Assembly (NCBI GenBank): GCA_964394145.1
Contig: CAYMVL010000036.1
Coordinates: forward strand, 1-24,931
Length of the DNA stretch: 24,931 bases
Direction of reading: 5' to 3'
Source: JAFGBN01 sp964394145
Lineage (GTDB): Bacteria; Chloroflexota; Dehalococcoidia; GIF9; AB-539-J10
A model generated the notes under the pieces. It ran no database searches. It worked only from the letters and a program-made list of their open reading frames with translations, and had not been told where the DNA came from. Positions 16,061 to 21,545 of this stretch are shown here, one piece after another (the stretch's first letter is position 1; each line of letters begins with the position of its first letter). A program made the position numbers and the translations under genes.

Positions 16061-16255
16061 ATGCAAGTATATACACTGTTCCGGGGAGAATAGAGCGGCA
16101 GCCACACTCTTATCATTCTGGGTCTCATCTTTGCTACCATATGGCTGCGCTCAATGCTACCTCATAGGGCTGCAGGTTTTGCCACTGCAGCCATCTGGTG
16201 CTTCGGCGGTGGCTTGTGCGTAGTATTTGCCGCCTTTGCAAGGGCGGCAGCTTAA
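16061..16255 (+). pseudogene. Small two-helix membrane protein gene interrupted by TAG
   Basis: A strong AGGAGGGGG is followed 4 nt later by ATG 16061. The frame reads MQVYTLFRGE, then TAG (16091-16093), then continues in the same frame for 53 more codons to TAA (16253-16255). The downstream part encodes two good membrane helices (HTLIILGLIFATIWLRSM and the AAIWCFGGGLCVVFAAFA region) separated by a short basic loop. The coherent 64-residue product across the stop implies a recent nonsense mutation, for example CAG to TAG, or a sequencing error. Ordinary genes in this window end in TAG, so recoding is unlikely. I do not recognise the family. With this gene, 15980-16322 contains only two GC-rich hairpins (16168-16192 and 16228-16249) and the recA promoter. 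Confidence 0.55.
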
Positions 16256-16305
16256 AAGTGCCCTCTGGAGTGAAGGCCTGCATAGTGCATTTGCGCAGGT
16301 CTTTT

Positions 16306-16314
16306 TGTTACAAT
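16306..16314 (+). promoter_or_regulatory. Extended -10 promoter close to the recA start
   Basis: TGTTACAAT is a TGn-extended -10 (TACAAT at 16309-16314). Eight nt separate it from the recA ATG at 16323, so the transcript would have a leader of about 2 nt. No Shine-Dalgarno is present, matching the arrangement at dnaE. A TTGCGC at 16291-16296 is a possible -35 for an overlapping TATACT (16314-16319), but that would start transcription inside the gene. I see no clear SOS box of the GAAC-N4-GTTC type. Confidence 0.5.
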
Positions 16315-16322
16315 ATACTCAA

Positions 16323-17351
16323 ATGTCGACGGAGAGAGAAAAGGCATTAGCAATAGCCATTGAGCAGATCGAACGTCAGTTTGGTAAAGGGTCTATCATG
16401 AGGCTGGGTGAAGCCTCGGCTAGAATGACAGAGGGTGTCATTTCAACCGGGTCTCTGGGTCTGGATCTGGCGCTAGGTATAGGTGGCATACCCCGGGGGC
16501 GTGTGATTGAGATTTTCGGCTCAGAGTCCTCGGGCAAGACTACCCTTGGCCAGCATATAATCGCCGAAGCTCAGAAGGCTGGCGGCGTTGCGGCATACAT
16601 TGATGCCGAGCATGCACTTGACCCCGTTTATGCTGCTAATTGCGGCGTAGATGTTGGTGCTCTATACATCTCCCAGCCGGATACAGGTGAGCAAGCTCTG
16701 GAGATAACTGAGACCCTGGTGAGAAGCGGCGGCGTTGACGTAATAGTGATTGATAGCGTGGCAGCGCTGGTTCCCAGAGCGGAGATAGAGGGTGAGATGG
16801 GTGATGCGCATGTCGGCCTGCAAGCCAGGCTGATGTCTCAGGCGTTAAGGAAATTGACGGCTGCTATCGGGAGGTCCGGAACAGCGGTTGTGTTCATCAA
16901 CCAGTTGCGCGAAAAGGTCGGCATTATTTTTGGCAATCCCGAGATAACTCCGGGGGGCAGGGCACTCAAGTTCTATAGCTCGGTGAGGATAGATCTGAGA
17001 AGAGGCGATACTATCAAGCAGGGCTCGGAGATGATAGGCACAAGAGTAAGAGCCAGAGTGGTGAAGAATAAGATGGCTCCGCCGTTTCGCAGCGCGGAAT
17101 TTGACATAATGTTCAACCATGGCATAAGTAAAGAGGGAGACCTGGTTGACCTCGGGGTAGCGGCGGGCCTGCTAAAGAAAGCAGGTGCCTTTTTTACTTA
17201 TGGTGAGACGAAGCTTGGACAAGGACGTGAGAACGCCAAGGAGTCCCTGAGACAACAGCCTGAACTCATGTCGCAACTGGAACACGATATCAGAACACTA
17301 TCATCCATGCCTACTATACCCATCGTGGAAGAAGAGAACCCCTCCTCATAA
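16323..17351 (+). CDS. recA: Recombinase A
   Basis: 342 residues, standard length. It forms ATP-dependent filaments on single-stranded DNA for homologous recombination and SOS signalling. Walker A GSESSGKT is at residues 66-73, Walker B VIVIDSVAAL at about 140-149, with conserved YIDAEHALDP, NQLREKVGIIFGNPE (L2 region) and ITPGGRALKFYSS. ATG 16323 is chosen because MSTEREKALAIAIEQIERQFGKGSIMRLG is the standard RecA beginning; the open frame upstream (to 16227) is the tail of unrelated sequence. No Shine-Dalgarno precedes it. RecX follows after 34 nt, forming the usual recA-recX pair. The C-terminal acidic tail is short (VEEENPSS). Confidence 0.98.
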   Translation: MSTEREKALAIAIEQIERQFGKGSIMRLGEASARMTEGVISTGSLGLDLALGIGGIPRGRVIEIFGSESSGKTTLGQHIIAEAQKAGGVAAYIDAEHALDPVYAANCGVDVGALYISQPDTGEQALEITETLVRSGGVDVIVIDSVAALVPRAEIEGEMGDAHVGLQARLMSQALRKLTAAIGRSGTAVVFINQLREKVGIIFGNPEITPGGRALKFYSSVRIDLRRGDTIKQGSEMIGTRVRARVVKNKMAPPFRSAEFDIMFNHGISKEGDLVDLGVAAGLLKKAGAFFTYGETKLGQGRENAKESLRQQPELMSQLEHDIRTLSSMPTIPIVEEENPSS

Positions 17352-17385
17352 CGAATGATGGATATCAAATCGAGCAGAGACTCTT

Positions 17386-17859
17386 TTGACAGAAGAGATT
17401 ACCTTTCACAAGTGTCTTGAGGCAGCCTACCGCTATCTGAGTTATCGCCCGCGCAGTGAACAAGAAGTGAAGCTGCGTCTCAAGAAGCACGGTTTTGATA
17501 GACAACTCATAGAGGCAGTAGTAGTCAGACTAAAGGAGCAAAATCTGGTCGACGATTCTGCTTTCGCCCGGTTCTGGAAGGACAGCAGGTTATCCTCTAA
17601 GCCCAGGAGCAAGAGACTCATACGCAGGGAATTAAGAGCTAAGGGAGTGGCTGCGGAGACTGTTGAGCAGGTAACTGATGACATAGACGATGCGGTCAAC
17701 GCTTATAGGCTGGGCCGCAAACGCGTGCCTGCCCTGCTGGGGTTAGATTATCCGGATTTTTACCGGCGCCTGTCAGGCTATCTTGTTTACCGGGGCTTCC
17801 CCCATGAGATTATCAAGCGTATAATACCTGCTTTGTGGCAGGAGAAGGAACAACGCTGA
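17386..17859 (+). CDS. recX: Regulatory protein RecX
   Basis: 157 residues, all helical, with the three-helix RecX repeats: YRYLSYRPRSEQEVKLRLKKHGF and VRLKEQNLVDDSAFARFWKDS are the signature segments, followed by KGV-x-x-E-T-V and the final YLVYRGFPHEIIKRII. RecX binds RecA filaments and inhibits recombination and ATPase activity. The start must be TTG 17386: an in-frame TGA lies at 17356-17358 and no ATG or GTG intervenes. The nearby ATGs at 17355 and 17358 are in other frames. Its position after recA supports the call. A small OadG-like gene begins 1 nt after its stop. Confidence 0.93.
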   Translation: MTEEITFHKCLEAAYRYLSYRPRSEQEVKLRLKKHGFDRQLIEAVVVRLKEQNLVDDSAFARFWKDSRLSSKPRSKRLIRRELRAKGVAAETVEQVTDDIDDAVNAYRLGRKRVPALLGLDYPDFYRRLSGYLVYRGFPHEIIKRIIPALWQEKEQR

Positions 17860-17860
17860 G

Positions 17861-17998
17861 ATGATAGATTGGGACTTCGTAGGAAAGATTGCCGGCGGCG
17901 GCTTTGGCTCAACGCTTCTCGTCCTGGCGATTCTGTGTATCGTAATCTGGCTGATTGGCTTGGTTATACAGAAGAGAGCCAAAGGAGACGGCAGCTGA
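17861..17998 (+). CDS. OadG-like small membrane subunit of a Na+-translocating decarboxylase
   Basis: 45 residues: a short amphipathic N-terminus (MIDWDFVGKIAGGGFG), one hydrophobic helix of about 20 residues (STLLVLAILCIVIWLIGLV) and a basic, hydrophilic tail. This single-helix plan and its position directly before an OadB homologue are those of the gamma subunit (OadG/MmdC-type) that anchors the decarboxylase complex. It is shorter than typical OadG, lacking the long acidic/Pro tail, so the call rests partly on context. ATG 17861 follows the recX TGA by 1 nt, implying translational coupling; AAGGA lies 11 nt upstream within recX. Confidence 0.65.
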   Translation: MIDWDFVGKIAGGGFGSTLLVLAILCIVIWLIGLVIQKRAKGDGS

Positions 17999-18025
17999 GC
18001 CTGGGCAATTCCAGGGTGAACTAAG

Positions 18026-19198
18026 ATGTTCGGATTGTATGAGATGGGCTTCAGCGGGCTTAGCTGGGGCAATATATTGATGCTTATTATCGGAGGCGGG
18101 CTTGTCTATCTGGGTGTGGGCAGGAAGATGGAGCCCGTTTTGTTAGTCCCCATAGGCATGGGCATGATAATGGTCAACATACCTTTCAGCGGCTTGATGA
18201 TCTATGGTGAAGCTGAGGGTGGAGCTGTGCCGTTGCCCGCGATCGGCGGACTGGATGATATCGCTGCTGGCAAGATAGGAATCCTGAATTTGCTGTATCG
18301 GTATGGATTAGAGAGTGAAATAATCCCGTTACTTATCTTCCTCGGCGTTGGCGCCATGTCAGATTTTTCACCGGCTATAGCCCGCCCTATATCCTTCATG
18401 TTTGGCGCCACGGCACAGCTGGGAGTATTCGTGGTATTCCTTATTGCATACCTCACAGGCTGGTTCTCCATCAATGAAGCAGTCTGTATTGGTATCATCG
18501 GAGGCTCCGATGGACCACCTACAGTTTATCTTACTGTGGCTAAGGCTCCCCAGTTGCTGGGGCCGATTACGCTGGTAGCGTACTCATATATGGCGTTAGT
18601 GCCATTGCTGCAGCCTCCGGTAATCAGGGCGCTTATTCCTAAGAAGCAGCGGGAGATATATATGAAGCCGCAGATAAGGGAGGTCTCGAAGCTAGAGAAG
18701 GTCATATTCCCCATAGCAGTGTTCATAGTTGCCGCCTTGTTCGTTCCTGCCTCGGCACCTCTCGTCGGCATGCTTATGTTTGGCAATTTGCTTTCTGTCA
18801 CCGGCTTTACCGACAGGTTGGCAGCGTCAGCAGGCGGTGTATTCATAGACGTGTTAACGTTCCTTCTAGGTCTGACCGTAGGAGCCCTGATGCCAGCAGC
18901 CGTATTCTTGAATCCCAAGACTTTGATGATTATCGGACTGGCTGTGGTAGCTTTTGCTCTTGGTACCGCTGGAGGTATTTGGGGCGCGCAGATAGCCAAT
19001 TTGTTCCTCAAGGAAAAGATAAACCCGCTAATTGGGGCTGCCGGAGTCTCCGCTGTCCCCATGGCAGCCAGGGTGGCTCAGTTACAGGGGCAAAAAGCAA
19101 ACCCGAGAAACTTCCTGTTGATGCATGCTATGGGACCTAACATGGCTGGTGCGATAGCTACTTCGGTTGTTGCGGGCATATTCATGTCAATGATTTGA
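18026..19198 (+). CDS. Sodium ion-translocating decarboxylase beta subunit
   Basis: 390 residues, very hydrophobic with about nine to eleven membrane segments. It matches the OadB/GcdB/MmdB family throughout: GLSWGNILMLIIGGGLVYLGVGRKMEPVLLVPIGMGM near the start, IIPLLIFLGVGAMSDFSPAIA, the conserved Asp loop GGSDGPPT (159-166), and GPNMAGAIATSVVAG (from about 370) with the Asn and Ser positions of the ion pathway. It couples decarboxylation of carboxybiotin to Na+ export. No alpha or biotin-carrier gene is in the window, so the alpha subunit must be elsewhere, or this unit acts with another carboxyltransferase. ATG 18026 has AGGGTGA a few bases upstream; the gene follows the OadG-like gene by 27 nt. 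Confidence 0.94.
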   Translation: MFGLYEMGFSGLSWGNILMLIIGGGLVYLGVGRKMEPVLLVPIGMGMIMVNIPFSGLMIYGEAEGGAVPLPAIGGLDDIAAGKIGILNLLYRYGLESEIIPLLIFLGVGAMSDFSPAIARPISFMFGATAQLGVFVVFLIAYLTGWFSINEAVCIGIIGGSDGPPTVYLTVAKAPQLLGPITLVAYSYMALVPLLQPPVIRALIPKKQREIYMKPQIREVSKLEKVIFPIAVFIVAALFVPASAPLVGMLMFGNLLSVTGFTDRLAASAGGVFIDVLTFLLGLTVGALMPAAVFLNPKTLMIIGLAVVAFALGTAGGIWGAQIANLFLKEKINPLIGAAGVSAVPMAARVAQLQGQKANPRNFLLMHAMGPNMAGAIATSVVAGIFMSMI

Positions 19199-19204
19199 GC
19201 CCGC

Positions 19205-19234
19205 TTGACAGCTAGTTCACTCAGAAGCTATATT
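19205..19234 (+). promoter_or_regulatory. Promoter of tRNA-Ile
   Basis: A consensus TTGACA (19205-19210) is followed after 18 nt by TATATT (19229-19234), one base from consensus. Transcription would start around 19241, a few bases before the mature tRNA 5' end. The promoter begins 6 nt after the oadB stop codon. Confidence 0.65.
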
Positions 19235-19244
19235 CTCTATGCGG

Positions 19245-19321
19245 GGGCCATTAGCTCAGTTGGTTAGAGCACAGTCCTGATAAGACTGGGGTCTGTGGTT
19301 CGAGTCCACAATGGCCCACCA
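19245..19321 (+). tRNA. tRNA-Ile (anticodon GAT), CCA encoded
   Basis: Full cloverleaf: acceptor GGGCCAT (19245-19251) pairs with ATGGCCC (19311-19317); D arm TAGCTCAGTTGGTTAGAGC; anticodon stem CAGTC/GACTG with loop CTGATAA (anticodon GAT at 19279-19281); T arm TGTGG-TTCGAGT-CCACA. Discriminator A and an encoded CCA (19319-19321) complete it. It reads AUC/AUU codons. Confidence 0.97.
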
Positions 19322-19591
19322 ATCAAAGAACAATGCTGCCCTGATTTAGCTTCGGTTTTCAGCCAAAAGGTCTAGTTTCCGAATTATTGACTTTTGGCAA
19401 CGGTGATGTTATTACCATAAATGCCACATGTAAGACACGTTCATTCATAAAGTGATCTGGATATCAATTGAGAAGCTCTTCTTTTCAATCGTAAGCGTCT
19501 GAAGGAACTCCTGTATTCCTGGTGATTTGAAGAAGGTTTTTTGGGCATGAGGACTCTGGAATGTCGGGGATCAGTCCAGCTGAACCAGCGC
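19322..19591. other. Non-coding AT-richer stretch after the tRNA
   Basis: No gene, RNA or clear repeat is supported. All six frames are broken by stops. The sequence is visibly richer in A and T than the region before the tRNA. No second copy of the tRNA 3' end, which would mark an attachment site, is seen within this window. Confidence 0.4.
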
Positions 19592-20242
19592 TCAATATCG
19601 GAGGCTTGCTAGAAATCTGAATTCCCGTTGCGAGTCCGTTTGTTTTTTCTCCTTGAAAGGAAATTTGGCGTCATATCGGGCAAATTCGGTCTCATCGACT
19701 GCGAAAGCAGCACTCTCAATAAATCGTCCCGGCATACTCTCTAATACACCCTGCCTCAGTTCCAGCACCTGCAAGGCAACTGCAAATTTGTCGTCGGCGG
19801 TCTTTATATCGTATTTTTCGGCACATCTAAAACCGAAACGGCTATAATATCTTGGGTCTCCATAGATGCAAATGGCTGGATAGCCCGTATCCCGTGCGAG
19901 ATTAATTGTATGAATAATCAGGGCACTACCTATGCCCCGTTTTTGAAGCGAAGGTAGTACGCTTACGGGTCCAAAGCTTACAACTTCTTTTTCCTCACCT
20001 CGTTTGCATTTAATGATCCCCCGGCTGTAAGCAATCTGTCCCACAATCTGCCCTTCTTTTTCAGCAACAAAGTCAAGTTCAGGAATAAAATCGTCACTCT
20101 TTCTGAGATTGTGCACAACAAAATGTTCGTTGCATCCCGAGACATAGAGATTCCAAAATGCTTCGCGTATCAATTGCTCAACATTTCTGTGGTCTTCTTT
20201 CCTTTCGTTTCTGATGATTAAATTCATGTCAGACATCAGCAA
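19592..20242 (-). CDS. GNAT-family N-acetyltransferase
   Basis: 216 residues. The acetyl-CoA binding motif A is VSFGPVSVLPSLQKRGIGSALI (about residues 88-109), containing the Q/R-x-x-G-x-G signature (QKRGIG), preceded by the beta4 strand VGQIAYSRGII and followed by YPAICIYGDPRYYSRFGF. The latter is typical of the YhbS-like GNAT group. It transfers an acetyl group from acetyl-CoA to an unknown amine. TTG 20242 is chosen because AAGGA lies 8 nt upstream; ATG 20236 and ATG 20227 are alternatives with poorer spacing. Base composition looks more AT-rich than the neighbouring housekeeping genes. Together with the tRNA next door and the broken genes beyond, this hints at acquired DNA. Confidence 0.88.
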   Translation of the reverse strand: MLMSDMNLIIRNERKEDHRNVEQLIREAFWNLYVSGCNEHFVVHNLRKSDDFIPELDFVAEKEGQIVGQIAYSRGIIKCKRGEEKEVVSFGPVSVLPSLQKRGIGSALIIHTINLARDTGYPAICIYGDPRYYSRFGFRCAEKYDIKTADDKFAVALQVLELRQGVLESMPGRFIESAAFAVDETEFARYDAKFPFKEKKQTDSQREFRFLASLRY

Positions 20243-20406
20243 GAGTATGATCCTTTATCAAATTCTAGTACAAGAAAGCCCAACATATACAGTAGGTTCA
20301 AACCTTGCAGCTCTATATGGATGCTGACTTATAGTCCATATTTTGATGTAATAATAGAAAGGCATACATCCCGCTATTTATTTGGAGCTAATATTGTAGT
20401 ACTTAG

Positions 20407-20920
20407 TTACCTCATTGCCAAAACGCCAAAAACTAATATAGTAACGATCGTCGCAATCGAGTAGGTGCGAAAGCCCTTGCCGGTCGTAGAAGTCCCTAAC
20501 CCCATAAACAGCAACATCAAGAGAATGGCCACGACCGTGAATATCAGGTGCACGTTGCCGGTAAATGCCTGCTCGACCCCCCCTTGGATTCATCGGGAAT
20601 AAGAACGACGTAAGGCTGACGACACCGAATATGCCCAGCAGGATTCCCGTAATGTGTAGAGCGCGTTTCTTACAGGAAGATCTCAGAACGCCTACAGCAA
20701 AGGCAATCACGAAGAGTTCAAATACGATCGCAAGTGGAACGGTAAATGACCTGGTCGGAGCCCCAACAGCTCCAAGCTCACTGACAGCCTGGTGACAATA
20801 GCTGTACCCCTCGCAGCTCATCGCCGCAAATATATCGGTGCCTACTTAGAGCAGGGAAGAGATAATGCCACAAACGAGCAATATCTTTGTTACCGTCCTT
20901 GCCTTGTCTGAACTACCCAT
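20407..20920 (-). pseudogene. DUF998 membrane protein gene with a nonsense codon and a frameshift
   Basis: A strong GGAGGAGG precedes ATG 20920. The frame begins MGSSDKARTVTKILLVCGIISSLL and hits TAA at codon 25 (20848-20846), where the family has Tyr in a LLYVGTD-like segment. It resumes VGTDIFAAMSCEGYSYCHQAVSEL-GAVGAPTRSF as in DUF998 proteins. After FPMNPRGG the frame breaks at a run of seven C on the plus strand (20577-20583). Removing one base restores PRGVEQAFTGNVHLIF and continues through three hydrophobic segments to TAA 20407. Total length of 514 nt is 171 codons plus one base, as expected for one inserted base. The intact product would be a six-helix membrane protein of unknown function. 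Two independent lesions make true decay more likely than a single read error. Confidence 0.8.
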
Positions 20921-21374
20921 ATAATCCTCCTCCTAATTCTAGTCAGAGAGACCTTGGTGTGATTTCATGACAAGTATTACCAGAAATGTATTTGCATCAG
21001 ATGATTCTCTATACTCGATTGTAATTCACGATGTAGATGCTAGTCGCTTATAGATGCCATCATAATGTTTTCACGGCGCATGTTGCAAAGATATTGCCAA
21101 TAATAGCTGTGTGCCAAAAATCAACCCATTCTTCTCTAAGAAAAGTTCGGAAAATGTCCACTAAATCCATCCTACGCCATCGTCTAGAGGAGGCTGAAAA
21201 GGTGGGCGGAGCCCGGGTCATATCAGCTGTAGCGCCAGTACGGGTGGCACCGCTGGCCAGGTTAGAACAGCTATCTTCTCACCGACAGCAAGCCCAATCA
21301 TAAGGGAAAGAACAAGTATGAAATTATAGTCGCTGAATAGCTTGCTGACAATTGCCAATTTCCTGCTTCTACGC
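20921..21374. other. Gene-poor segment with a decayed transporter fragment
   Basis: No intact gene is supported. The only coding-like signal is the remnant at 21218-21358 on the minus strand. A 36-codon minus-strand frame at 21060-21170 (MDLVDIFRTFLREEW...) has no ribosome-binding site and no recognisable homology, so it is not called. The remainder has frequent stops in all frames. Confidence 0.4.
21218..21358 (-). pseudogene. Possible N-terminal remnant of a bile-acid:Na+ symporter-type protein
   Basis: Downstream of the YHS gene, a minus-strand frame from TTG 21358 reads LAIVSKLFSDYNFILVLSLM followed by IGLAVGEKIAVLTWPAVPPV and stops at TGA 21220-21218. The NFILVLSLMIGLAVG and W-x-x-P-A-V-P-P-V-L-A-L-Q-L pattern resembles the first helix and start of the second in bile-acid:sodium/arsenite symporter family proteins, which are about 300 residues. 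Nothing resembling the rest follows in any frame, so if the resemblance is right this is a truncated remnant. The match is short and judged by eye. Confidence 0.3.
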
Positions 21375-21527
21375 CTACTCCTCTTTAGCCAGATATTTCT
21401 CCGGGTCTTGATCAAAAGCCTTCTTGCAACCTATGGCACAAAAGTAGTATTTCTTCCCCTTGTAGTCTGAGGTGGCTGCTGCCTTGCTCTCTTCTACTTC
21501 CATCTTGCAAACCGGGTCAATTGCCAT
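21375..21527 (-). CDS. YHS-domain protein (heavy-metal associated)
   Basis: 50 residues: MAIDPVCKMEVEESKAAATS, then DYKGKKYYFCAIGCKKAFDQ and DPEKYLAKEE. The pattern DPVCxMxV, Y-x-G-x-x-YYFC-x-x-GC-K-x-x-F, DPEKY is the complete YHS domain, with metal-ligand candidates C7, C30 and C34. YHS domains are found fused or adjacent to copper P-type ATPases, where they are thought to pass or sense metal. ATG 21527 has a perfect AGGAGG 7 nt upstream. It follows the copA stop by 18 nt on the same strand, so both are probably translated from one message. It functions in the cytoplasm, probably as a small metal-binding accessory of the pump. Confidence 0.9.
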   Translation of the reverse strand: MAIDPVCKMEVEESKAAATSDYKGKKYYFCAIGCKKAFDQDPEKYLAKEE

Positions 21528-21545
21528 CGGCACACCTCCTGTTAG

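Noticed and set aside
16091..16093. TAG read as pyrrolysine or another recoded amino acid
   Set aside because: Several normal genes here end in TAG (typA, the RRM gene, nifU, nifS, YHS, the 3194 surface gene) and no recoding element is seen, so it is a stop.
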